DNA of 7,742 nt from an uncultured beta proteobacterium (GTDB lineage: Bacteria > Pseudomonadota > Gammaproteobacteria > Burkholderiales > Burkholderiaceae_B). Below the pieces are notes generated by a model that saw nothing but the letters and a program-made list of their open reading frames with translations, was not told where the DNA came from and searched no databases. Shown in pieces: positions 1 through 7,131 of this stretch. The translations under genes were made by a program, and so were the position numbers. Position 1 is the stretch's first letter. Each line of letters begins with the position of its first letter. The stretch lies in contig CAIYCP010000017.1 in NCBI GenBank assembly GCA_903924715.1, positions 1-7,742 on the forward strand, in the 5' to 3' direction.

Positions 1-18
1 AAAAATAAATTCAACAAA

Positions 19-1554
19 TTACTCGAGCGGCTTGTTCCACCAACCGCCGCCTAACGCCTGAAACAGCGCCGCACTATTACCCAAACGATTGGCCTGCGCT
101 TGGGCTTGGTTTAACAAAGCTTGGCGATAGGTTTGCTGCGCATTGATGAGTGCTAGTCGGTCTAGATAGCCATTTGCGTGTTGCCGACCGCTTAAGTCAT
201 AGGTTTTTTTGGCCGAAACGGTTAAGTCGTTGGTGATCTTTAGTGTGGCGGCGTCTGCCTGAATGGCATGTAAAGTGTCTGCAACATTTTGAAAGGCAGT
301 AATGACAGTCAAACGATACTGGGCTGCAGCTTGTTTTTGTGTCTCGGTGGCGGCGTACTCACGGCGCATCAAGGTGCCACCATCAAAAATCGGTTGGGCT
401 ATGTTCAGCGCCAACTCAAAGAACCCACCGCTACCCGACCAAAACATTTGATTGAAGTTGCTCGCGGTGCCGCCCAGAGTGCCGCTCAGTGAGAGTTGCG
501 GAAACCTCGCCGCACGTGCGACACCAATTTGGGCATTCGCCGAGCGAAGAAGTTGTTCCGCAGCGCGGATATCCGGACGCTGTTCAACCAGCTGTGAAGG
601 TAGGGTCAAAGGCAGTTCTTCTGGAAGCTTGAAGGTCTCCAGAGTAAAAGCAGGAACCTCCTGGTCTTGGGTTCGCCCGGCTAAAACCCTGAGTAGATCT
701 CGATTTTGCTCAAACTGTTTTTGCAGCGGCGGAAGCAGTTGTTTGACCTGCCCTAACGCACTTTCTTGCAAGGATAGGTCAAGTTGTGAGGCATAACCGG
801 CTTTTTGTTGACGTCCGACAAGCGCCACCGCAGTCTCATTGGCCGCGATCATTTCTTTGGTGATGTCAATTTGTTTGCGCAACATGCCATCTTGCACCGC
901 GGCAGCAACAATATTTGTTGCAAGCGTAATGTAAGCGGCTTGCAACTGAAATTTTTGAGCTTCCGTTTGCGCTTGTAAAGATTCCACCGCGCGGCGGTTT
1001 AAACCAAAGATATCGGGTGCGAATCCGACAGTCAGTTGAGCGGTGTGGAAGTTAAAGACCGTTGAGCCGTTGTAGGGAGCTGTACCACCTTGACTGGCTG
1101 GTGTACCTTGGTAGGCGCCGATATAGGTGCCATCTCCCTGAACGCCCGGAGAGTTGCCACCTAGATTGCCTGGAAGTTGCGTACGGGTGGGCATGTAGTT
1201 TGCCTGTACCGTCGGGAAAAAATATCCTTGCTGGGCGTAAACATATTGTTGGGCAACATTTAAGGCTTGCTGTGCCACCTCAATGGTAGGGCTCGCGGCA
1301 AACGCCTGTTCAATCAGTGTATTGAGCGCAGGAGAGCGAAAGAGGGTCCACCAGTCATTTCTAATATCCTTGCCGATGATGACGCGTTGGTCACCGCCTG
1401 GCAGCGTGCTTGGTTCAGACACGCCACCAACGCTACCGTAGCTTCGCGATTCTGGTAATTCGGGACGCTGATAATCTGGGCCTACTGCGCAACTTGCAAT
1501 CGTTGTACACAGCAGGGAGAGCACCAACCGTTGTGCGGATGTTTTATTATTCAT
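19..1554 (-). CDS. RND efflux outer-membrane channel lipoprotein, NodT/OprM family
   Basis: This is the outer-membrane exit duct of the tripartite pump encoded upstream; it should form a trimeric beta-barrel with a periplasmic alpha-helical tunnel. I chose the ATG at 1554-1552 (511 aa) because it places a lipoprotein signal directly at the N-terminus: basic start, hydrophobic stretch, lipobox IASC with the acylated Cys at residue 22, then the family hallmark AVGPDYQRP. The frame stays open upstream to 1623, but that 23-residue extension lies inside the pump gene and would bury the signal peptide. Two OEP repeats are visible. The second has EQRPDIRAAE (about 324-333) and ANAQIGVARAARFPQLSLSG (339-358), typical of the NodT family. 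A Gly/Asn/Gln-rich stretch at about 129-165 probably forms an external loop. It is the last gene of the operon. Its ATG overlaps the pump stop codon (ATGAATAA, 8 bases shared), and an AAGG lies 11 bases upstream, so translation is probably coupled. Only 18 AT-rich bases follow the stop, so no terminator can be judged. Confidence 0.93.
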   Translation of the reverse strand: MNNKTSAQRLVLSLLCTTIASCAVGPDYQRPELPESRSYGSVGGVSEPSTLPGGDQRVIIGKDIRNDWWTLFRSPALNTLIEQAFAASPTIEVAQQALNVAQQYVYAQQGYFFPTVQANYMPTRTQLPGNLGGNSPGVQGDGTYIGAYQGTPASQGGTAPYNGSTVFNFHTAQLTVGFAPDIFGLNRRAVESLQAQTEAQKFQLQAAYITLATNIVAAAVQDGMLRKQIDITKEMIAANETAVALVGRQQKAGYASQLDLSLQESALGQVKQLLPPLQKQFEQNRDLLRVLAGRTQDQEVPAFTLETFKLPEELPLTLPSQLVEQRPDIRAAEQLLRSANAQIGVARAARFPQLSLSGTLGGTASNFNQMFWSGSGGFFELALNIAQPIFDGGTLMRREYAATETQKQAAAQYRLTVITAFQNVADTLHAIQADAATLKITNDLTVSAKKTYDLSGRQHANGYLDRLALINAQQTYRQALLNQAQAQANRLGNSAALFQALGGGWWNKPLE

Positions 1555-4500
1555 GCGAGGCAATACCTTGCTGATCATGCAATAGTTCGGCGGCTTCATC
1601 CGGCGTATTGGCAAAGTGGCCAAAGAGCTTAAGGACTGCTGGCAAAATCAAAAGCATAAAAATCGTGCCAGTCGTGATGCCTCCGACAATGACGCAAGCA
1701 AACGGACGATTGGTTTCGCTGCCAATATCCTGTGACAGCGCCGCGGGTAGTAGACCAAGTCCTGCCATCAAAGCCGTCATCAAAATGGGCCGTAAGCGCG
1801 ATACTGCCCCTTCAAGGATGGCCTCGGTCGTAGACTGACCTTGGCGAAGCCGCATAATGACCTCTTCGGCCATGATGACACTATTTTGTACTGAGATTCC
1901 TGCAACCGCGATAAAGCCGACCGCAGCCGATACCGATAAATTTAAGTCCGCAAAGCCCAAGGCGGCCAGTCCGCCAATCAGCGTGAAGGGCAACATGCCG
2001 ATGACAAGGCTCGCCATACGTAATGAACGAAAGGCCCAAAAGAGCAATGAAAAAATCAAAAGAATAGTGAGTGGAATAATAACGACGAGACGTTTTGTTG
2101 CCCGTTGTGAGTTTTCAAACTGTCCGCCCCAAGTCAAGTCGTAACCTGGGGGTAATTTCACTTTGTCTTGAACTTTTGTTTGCGCCTCGGCAACAAAGGT
2201 GCCTTGATCTCGGCCAATCAAATTCATTTTTACAATCACGATTCGGGTTCCGGCTTCACGCAGAATGCGAGAAGCACCTTCCCGCACTTCAACTGACGCG
2301 ACATCGCCTAAGGCGACCGTGCCAGAGCCGTTTCCAACTTGGGTGCCAGGTAGTTCAAGTTGCAATGCGGCGATTGCGTCAATGCTATTGCGGTGTGTTC
2401 GATCAACCTTGACCACAACATCAAACCGTTTGTCGCCATCATAAAAACTCGTCACCGAGGCGCCCGACATCGCTTGCGTCACCAGCGTACTGACATCGTT
2501 GATGCTGATGCCGTAGCGGGCGAGTTTTGAGCGATCTGGTACGACCACGACCTCTGATTGGCCGCTGAGTTTTGTTGCTTCTACATCAGTTGCACCTCTG
2601 ATGTGTTCAATGACGTTGACAATTTCCGCGGCTTTTTCTTCTAGGATTTCTAGGTTTGGACCACTAATTTTGGCGACAATTTCACCACGAAATCCTGATA
2701 GGGATTCTTCGACGTTATCCTGAATGACTTGTGAGAAATTTGTCATGATGCCGGGGATCGAAGACAAGTCTTTTGACATGCTGCTCACTAAAGCCTCTTT
2801 ATTCGCGAAACGCCATTGGTCTCGCGGCTTCAGATCAACCAAGTTTTCAAGATTGTTGGGGCCCTTCGGATCAGAGCCGTCATCGGGTCGACCCACGTGT
2901 GAAATCAAACGGGTGACTTCGGGGTAGGCAAGCAATTTTCCCCTCACAAGTCGTTCAATCTCTTTTGTGTTTTCAAGCGAGGAAGACGTTGGTAAAGTGA
3001 TGCTTAACCAGATGTTTCCCTCGTCTAGTTTTGGCATAAATTCACTGCCCATTCGGGTCGCAAGTGCAAACGCGACGACCACCGGTACGATTGAAATCAG
3101 AAGGGCTTTTTTTGCATGCGCCATGACCCAAATGACGACTTGTCGATAACGCTCTTGAAGACGATCGAGCCACGGCTTGTGTTTTTCGACTAAGGGCTGA
3201 TGATGAACAACGTATGCGAGCAGGGTGGGCAGAAGGGTGAACGTTAACAAGACAGCACCGATGAGTGCAAAGGTCAGTGTCAATGCGACCGGAGTAAAGA
3301 TTTTTCCTTCGACGCGTTGAAACGTGAAGATTGGCACGAACGCTAGAATAATGATGGCTTTAGAAAATAAAACCGGACGTGACATGTCGGTGAGCGTGCG
3401 ATGTACTGCGTGCATACGATCAGAGATTGCAGTCTTTAAGTCGGTTTGACGTTGCGGTGTCTTTAACGCTAAGCGAACCATTAAAGCTTCGACAATGACT
3501 ACGGCGCTGTCAATGATGATGCCAAAATCAACGGCACCTAGTGAGATGAGATTGGCCGACACCCCCAGCGAATTCATCAAAATAAAGGCAAACAGTAAAG
3601 AAAGGGGGATCACGGTTGCAACGACAAAGGCTGCCAGCCAACTCGATAAAAATATAACGAGTACCGCGAAAACGAGCAAAGCGCCCACAATCAAGTTATG
3701 TACCACCGTGTGGACAGTGAGGGTCACAAGTTCTGTGCGATCGTAGATCGGAACAATTTTGACATTAGGCGGTAGTTTGTGCTGTAGCTCTGCGATTTTT
3801 TCTTTGAGTGCAGCATTGATTTTTGAAGGGTTGCCACCTTTGGTCATCGACACAATTCCTTCGACGATGCTATCGGCTCTATCAAAGGCCACGATGCCGA
3901 ACCTAGGCCGTTCGGCTTCTTTGACCGTCGCGACATCTCCAACCGTGATTGATTGGCCTTGACGCGCGATGATCACAACTTTTCGAATGTCGTCTAAGGT
4001 TGCAAATAAGCCGGCAGAACGCACAACAAATGATTCGTCTCCGTGTTTGATCAAGCCGCCCCCTGCGCTACCATTGCCATTGCTGACGGCCTGGCTGAGC
4101 TGGTTTAAGGTGATTTGATATTTTCGCAACGTGAGTGGATCGATTTCTATATGAAATTCTTTGATCGCCCCGCCAAAGCTCACCACGTCTGCAACGCCTG
4201 GTGTCATGCGCAACACAGGTCGAATTGTCCAGTCTTGAAGTGTGCGTATTTCAGTATCCGTTAAGTTCGGGGCATCAATCGTATAGCGATAGACTTCGCC
4301 CACTGCGGTTGAAAGAGGAGCGAGTTGAGGCTGGACGCCCGCAGGAAGATTGACGGTTGAAAGTTTTTCGGTGACTTGCTGGCGCGCAAAGTAATTGTTG
4401 GTACCTTCGCTAAACGTGAGCGTGACGATCGATAGCCCCGTCATGGTTACCGAGCGAACATTGATTAGATTCGGTACGCCGGCCATTTCTCGCTCAATGG

Positions 4501-4702
4501 GCAGAGAAATGGTTCGTTCCATGTCCTCGGGTGCCTGCCCAGCCATTTGTGAAATGACCCTAACCTGCACGTCTTGCACATCTGGAAATGCTTCGATCGG
4601 AAGATTGTTGATTGCATAGCCGCCAAAACCAATTAAGGCAGCGACCAACAGCAAAACAAACATCCGTTGGGTCAGCGCAAAAACAATCAAACGGTCGATC
4701 AT
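1547..4702 (-). CDS. RND efflux pump, inner-membrane permease, CzcA/CusA (HME) family
   Basis: This is the proton-driven inner-membrane transporter of the tripartite complex, 1051 aa, the usual length for the family. It has the standard RND plan: TM1 near 12-32, a large periplasmic loop, TM2-TM7 (about 334-548), a second periplasmic loop, and TM8-TM12 (about 870-1027). HME-class features include NLPIEAFPDVQDVQV near 33-47, the TM4 motif DFGIIIDSAVVIVEA at 392-406, EFMPKLDEGNIW near 554-565 and SETNRP near 995-1000. D392, D398 and E405 align with the acids required for proton relay in CzcA (D402, D408 and E415 there, a constant offset of 10). The family consensus as I know it reads DGA and VEN; here it reads DSA and VEA. 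The acidic motif resembles the divalent-cation (Czc-like) members more than CusA, but substrate cannot be assigned from this. The start ATG overlaps the adaptor stop codon as ATGA. No good Shine-Dalgarno precedes it, so coupling is likely. A drug or organic substrate is less likely but not excluded. Confidence 0.95.
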   Translation of the reverse strand: MIDRLIVFALTQRMFVLLLVAALIGFGGYAINNLPIEAFPDVQDVQVRVISQMAGQAPEDMERTISLPIEREMAGVPNLINVRSVTMTGLSIVTLTFSEGTNNYFARQQVTEKLSTVNLPAGVQPQLAPLSTAVGEVYRYTIDAPNLTDTEIRTLQDWTIRPVLRMTPGVADVVSFGGAIKEFHIEIDPLTLRKYQITLNQLSQAVSNGNGSAGGGLIKHGDESFVVRSAGLFATLDDIRKVVIIARQGQSITVGDVATVKEAERPRFGIVAFDRADSIVEGIVSMTKGGNPSKINAALKEKIAELQHKLPPNVKIVPIYDRTELVTLTVHTVVHNLIVGALLVFAVLVIFLSSWLAAFVVATVIPLSLLFAFILMNSLGVSANLISLGAVDFGIIIDSAVVIVEALMVRLALKTPQRQTDLKTAISDRMHAVHRTLTDMSRPVLFSKAIIILAFVPIFTFQRVEGKIFTPVALTLTFALIGAVLLTFTLLPTLLAYVVHHQPLVEKHKPWLDRLQERYRQVVIWVMAHAKKALLISIVPVVVAFALATRMGSEFMPKLDEGNIWLSITLPTSSSLENTKEIERLVRGKLLAYPEVTRLISHVGRPDDGSDPKGPNNLENLVDLKPRDQWRFANKEALVSSMSKDLSSIPGIMTNFSQVIQDNVEESLSGFRGEIVAKISGPNLEILEEKAAEIVNVIEHIRGATDVEATKLSGQSEVVVVPDRSKLARYGISINDVSTLVTQAMSGASVTSFYDGDKRFDVVVKVDRTHRNSIDAIAALQLELPGTQVGNGSGTVALGDVASVEVREGASRILREAGTRIVIVKMNLIGRDQGTFVAEAQTKVQDKVKLPPGYDLTWGGQFENSQRATKRLVVIIPLTILLIFSLLFWAFRSLRMASLVIGMLPFTLIGGLAALGFADLNLSVSAAVGFIAVAGISVQNSVIMAEEVIMRLRQGQSTTEAILEGAVSRLRPILMTALMAGLGLLPAALSQDIGSETNRPFACVIVGGITTGTIFMLLILPAVLKLFGHFANTPDEAAELLHDQQGIASHE

Positions 4703-5883
4703 TGTTTTTCGCCAAGACTAGCTAAAAACTCAGCCTCAAGAAGCAAGGCACCTTTGATGACCACACGTTCGCCGCCATTGAGGCCTTCTCCGATGTAACT
4801 GAAGTCGACGCCGCGTTTGATGGGTTTAACTTTCTGAAATGCAAAGTCACCAGGCGCTTTTTCGACAAAGACATAGGCATACAGGCCGCGCGTGATTAAA
4901 GCGCGATTCGGTACCCGCACGCCTTGTCCACTTGCTTGTAGTACTGCGGCACGTACAAACATTTCTGGCAGCAATTTCCCTTCAGAATTATTCACGCGGG
5001 CTAAAAGATTTGCGCGGCGCGTATTTGGATTGATGGTTTGTCCAAGCTGAATAATTTTGCCGATAAAGGTATCGTCAGGATATGCATCGCTCTGGATTGA
5101 GACTTCACTGCCAAGTTTGATTTTGCTGAGAAAGACTTCTGGTAAATCGATGCTGACCCAAAGGCGCTGGGGGTCGGTCACAACAAATAATGGGGCAGCG
5201 AGACTCGGGTTCACTTCAAGCGCCGGGCTTGCGGTTCGTTCGGTAACAACGCCTGCTAATGGGCTGGCCAGAATCACTTGTTGGCCGATGATTTTGAAGC
5301 CATGGGGATTCAGGTTCTTGATGCGTTGCTCTGCGCGCGCGGTTTCAGCCTGAGCTTGCGCGTATTCTGCCTGTATAACTTCCCAGTCCCGCGTCGAAAT
5401 AGCTTCGCCAGGCACCAAGTCTTTTGCTCGTTTTACAGCGAGCTGTTTACGCTTTTCGTCCGCCCGCGCTTTATTGAGATCTGCATAGGCTGTACCAAAA
5501 TCGGGTGAATCGATAACCGCTAAGACTTGCCCAGCCTTGACCACGTCGCCTGGCGCCGCTTTGAGTTCAAGAATGCGACCCGTAAAACCAACGCCGATCC
5601 GGGCGGTGACATCTTCATCGTAGACAACGCGTGCGCTCAGTTGCTCAGAGATGGGAATGGGAGCAAGAGGTAGGCTTTGTGTCTCGAGCATCGACAATTG
5701 CGATGCACCTGCCACGAAGCGAATGTGGCCGGTTAGCTCTGCCTGCGCTTGTTGTGAGGCAGCGGCTGGTGTTGGTATGTGGACCATCTTGGACGGCTGA
5801 ATACTACGCCAGGCGACTATCGCTCCGATTAAGAGCAGCAAGAGACCAATTCCAACCCACTTTCTTGTCTTGCGATCTGACAT
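4699..5883 (-). CDS. RND efflux periplasmic adaptor (membrane fusion protein), CzcB/HlyD-like
   Basis: This protein links the RND pump to the outer-membrane channel across the periplasm. At 394 aa it shows the family order: one N-terminal membrane anchor (about 9-25) after a basic start; half of a lipoyl-like domain at about 102-129 (GRILELKAAPGDVVKAGQVL); an Ala/Glu/Arg/Lys-rich coiled-coil hairpin at about 132-195; the second lipoyl half at about 203-227 (ILASPLAGVVTERTA); a beta-barrel domain at about 228-320; and a membrane-proximal domain to the end. There is no lipobox, so it is probably anchored by the helix. I see no His- or Met-rich N-terminal metal-binding segment. The start is uncertain: ATG at 5883-5881 is preferred as the commoner codon, but an in-frame TTG at 5892-5890 (three residues longer) has an AGG 10 bases upstream, whereas the ATG has that AGG 19 bases away. 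It is the first gene of the operon and overlaps the pump gene by 4 bases. Confidence 0.93.
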   Translation of the reverse strand: MSDRKTRKWVGIGLLLLLIGAIVAWRSIQPSKMVHIPTPAAASQQAQAELTGHIRFVAGASQLSMLETQSLPLAPIPISEQLSARVVYDEDVTARIGVGFTGRILELKAAPGDVVKAGQVLAVIDSPDFGTAYADLNKARADEKRKQLAVKRAKDLVPGEAISTRDWEVIQAEYAQAQAETARAEQRIKNLNPHGFKIIGQQVILASPLAGVVTERTASPALEVNPSLAAPLFVVTDPQRLWVSIDLPEVFLSKIKLGSEVSIQSDAYPDDTFIGKIIQLGQTINPNTRRANLLARVNNSEGKLLPEMFVRAAVLQASGQGVRVPNRALITRGLYAYVFVEKAPGDFAFQKVKPIKRGVDFSYIGEGLNGGERVVIKGALLLEAEFLASLGEKQ

Positions 5884-6080
5884 ACGTATCAAAACAGTTA
5901 CGCCTGTGTTTCAAGCGAATTCTACAGAGCCACACACTGTTCTGGGGTTACGATTTTGTAATGTTTCGATAGGTGGGAGTCTAGCTAATAATTGGTGCGG
6001 TGCAGCATGAAGCTGCTATTGCGTCATCCCTGGGATTCAAGGGCTTGGTGGTCTTTAGCTCAATGCTCAAGGTCTGATGT

Positions 6081-6109
6081 TTGTTGTGAAGCGTAAATAC
6101 AACGATAAT
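6081..6109 (+). promoter_or_regulatory. Putative sigma-70-type promoter of the receptor gene
   Basis: The sequence shows TTGTTG at 6081-6086 (3 of 6 matches to the -35 consensus) and GATAAT at 6104-6109 (5 of 6 matches to the -10 consensus), 17 bases apart, which is the optimal spacing. Transcription would start near 6116 and give a leader of about 38 bases before the ATG at 6154. The weak -35 and the two dyads lying over the promoter suggest regulated expression. This is a prediction from pattern matching only. Confidence 0.5.
6083..6103. promoter_or_regulatory. Dyad of LysR-box geometry, GTTGT-N11-ACAAC
   Basis: There are perfect 5-base inverted arms at 6083-6087 and 6099-6103 with 11 bases between, which fits the T-N11-A pattern bound by LysR-type regulators. 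It overlaps the predicted -35 box and fills the spacer up to the -10 box. Arms this short can occur by chance, and no LysR-type gene is visible here, so the assignment is tentative. Confidence 0.3.
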
Positions 6110-6125
6110 CGAATGCAGTCGATTA
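6106..6125. promoter_or_regulatory. Near-perfect 20-base palindrome, candidate repressor operator
   Basis: The sequence TAATCGAATGCAGTCGATTA has perfect 7-base arms (TAATCGA and TCGATTA) around a central TGCA. Only one symmetric pair (6113 with 6118) is mismatched, so 18 of 20 bases are symmetric. It overlaps the predicted -10 box and covers the predicted transcription start, the classic place for a repressor to block RNA polymerase. The length and two-fold symmetry suit a dimeric helix-turn-helix regulator such as a TetR, MarR or GntR type; the family cannot be told from the site alone. Confidence 0.5.
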
Positions 6126-6137
6126 AATCAAAAACTA

Positions 6138-6144
6138 TAAGGAG
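6138..6144 (+). promoter_or_regulatory. Ribosome binding site of the receptor gene
   Basis: TAAGGAG ends 9 bases before the ATG at 6154, a strong Shine-Dalgarno match. It settles the start over the later in-frame ATG at codon 8. Confidence 0.8.
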
Positions 6145-6153
6145 CACAACACC

Positions 6154-7131
6154 ATGCATTCAAGCTCGATTCTTATGAAGTGGCTGCTTTGTTGTGGTGT
6201 CCTTGTTTCGTACGGGAGTTCTGCAACCGCTCAAACGGTTGGTGCCAAGGCCATCACCATCGTCGTCCCTTACGCGACGGGCGGCGCCACGGACATTGTC
6301 GCCAGGATGGTCGCTCAGCAACTGGGTTCGCGGCTGGGTAGTCCTGTCATTGTCGAAAATCGCCAGGGTGGCGGTGGCGTGGTCGGTTGGAACAGTGCTG
6401 CGCGCGCAGCGCCCGATGGCAACACCTTGATGGCAATGGAAATGTCGTATGCGATATCGGCTGGATTGACGCCGAACCTGCCCTATGACCCAAGAACAGC
6501 CTTCATCCCGATCAATATTGCGGTCTCGGTTGGACACGTCTTGGTGATTAACCCGGCCGTTCCAGCCAAAAATATTAAAGAATTGATTGCGTTGGCAAAG
6601 GCTGACCCTGGCAAATTGAATTTTGGCTCAGGAGGCACAGGCACCAATACCCATTTGGGCAGTGAATTATTGAAAGCTAAGCTTGGGATTTCGATGACGC
6701 ATGTGCCTTATCGTGGCGCGGGTGCGGTACTTGCAGATCTGATGGCCGGACAAGTGCAGGTTTTGGTCAGTGCCGTATCAACCTCCTTGCCGTTGGTTCA
6801 GGGTGGTAAGTTGCGCGCCCTGATGATGTTGTCGGATAAGCGCTCAGATGTGCTTCCCGAGGTACCAACGGCCGCCGAGGAAGGGTTCGAGGGGCTTGAA
6901 ATGAATTACTGGGTGGGATTTGCAACGCCAAAGGGCACGCCTGAGGCAATTGTGAACAAATTGAATCAGGAAATTAACGCGGGTTTAATGACCCCCGAGT
7001 CACAAAAACGCTTAAAAGACATGGCATTTGTGCCTGTGGCGAACACACCCGCACAGGCGGCTCAGTTGCTTGAGTCTGAAATCACGCGTTGGTCAGCATT
7101 GATCAAGCAACAGGGTATTCAGCCCGAATAA
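6154..7131 (+). CDS. Bug/TctC-family periplasmic solute-binding protein
   Basis: This is an exported receptor of the tripartite tricarboxylate transporter (TTT) type. Such proteins bind small carboxylates or related compounds in the periplasm. The product is 325 aa, the normal family length. A signal peptide covers about 1-26 with a likely cleavage after ATA (SSATA-Q). Family motifs follow in order: VPYATGGATDIVAR (38-51), ENRQGGGGVVG (68-78), AARAAPDG (82-89), NFGSGGTGTNTHLGSELLK (156-174), HVPYRGAGAVLADLMAGQ (183-200) and LPEVPTAAEEG (234-244). No TctA or TctB membrane genes are in the window. That is usual for the many orphan Bug receptors of Burkholderiales, which either share a distant permease or act as sensors. 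The ligand cannot be read from the sequence. The gene has its own promoter with candidate operators and ends tail-to-tail with the amidohydrolase gene, overlapping it by 13 bases. Confidence 0.93.
   Translation: MHSSSILMKWLLCCGVLVSYGSSATAQTVGAKAITIVVPYATGGATDIVARMVAQQLGSRLGSPVIVENRQGGGGVVGWNSAARAAPDGNTLMAMEMSYAISAGLTPNLPYDPRTAFIPINIAVSVGHVLVINPAVPAKNIKELIALAKADPGKLNFGSGGTGTNTHLGSELLKAKLGISMTHVPYRGAGAVLADLMAGQVQVLVSAVSTSLPLVQGGKLRALMMLSDKRSDVLPEVPTAAEEGFEGLEMNYWVGFATPKGTPEAIVNKLNQEINAGLMTPESQKRLKDMAFVPVANTPAQAAQLLESEITRWSALIKQQGIQPE

Larger units (their letters stand above)
5884..6153. promoter_or_regulatory. Divergent intergenic region between efflux operon and receptor gene
   Basis: This 270-base gap separates two divergent genes and must hold both promoters. 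The plus-strand side is described in separate entries. For the minus-strand efflux operon I see only a TAGAAT (-10-like) at 5924-5919, with no recognisable -35 hexamer at 16-18 bases, so it may depend on an activator or lie elsewhere. A small dyad TTAC-N6-GTAA at 5948-5961 sits just upstream of that hexamer and could bind a regulator. Three short dyads follow at 6002-6016 (GCAGC-N5-GCTGC), 6026-6036 (ATCCC-T-GGGAT) and 6038-6047 (CAAG-GG-CTTG). No regulator gene lies in the window. Confidence 0.6.

Noticed and set aside
452..796. Open frames antisense to the efflux genes, such as this one of 114 codons.
   Set aside because: They show no recognisable domain, lie opposite well-supported conserved genes, and are explained by the codon bias of the real frame.
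1555..1623. N-terminal extension of the channel protein by 23 residues.
   Set aside because: It would place a hydrophilic stretch before the lipoprotein signal and extend the overlap with the pump gene; the ATG at 1554 gives a normal lipoprotein start.
6007..6096. A 29-codon open frame on the plus strand with tandem Trp codons, resembling a leader peptide.
   Set aside because: No convincing ribosome binding site precedes it, and it ends between the -35 and -10 boxes of the receptor promoter, so the mRNA from that promoter would not contain it.
6160..6537. A 125-codon open frame antisense to the receptor gene.
   Set aside because: It is opposite the signal peptide and conserved core motifs of a clear Bug-family protein and is unlike any family I know.
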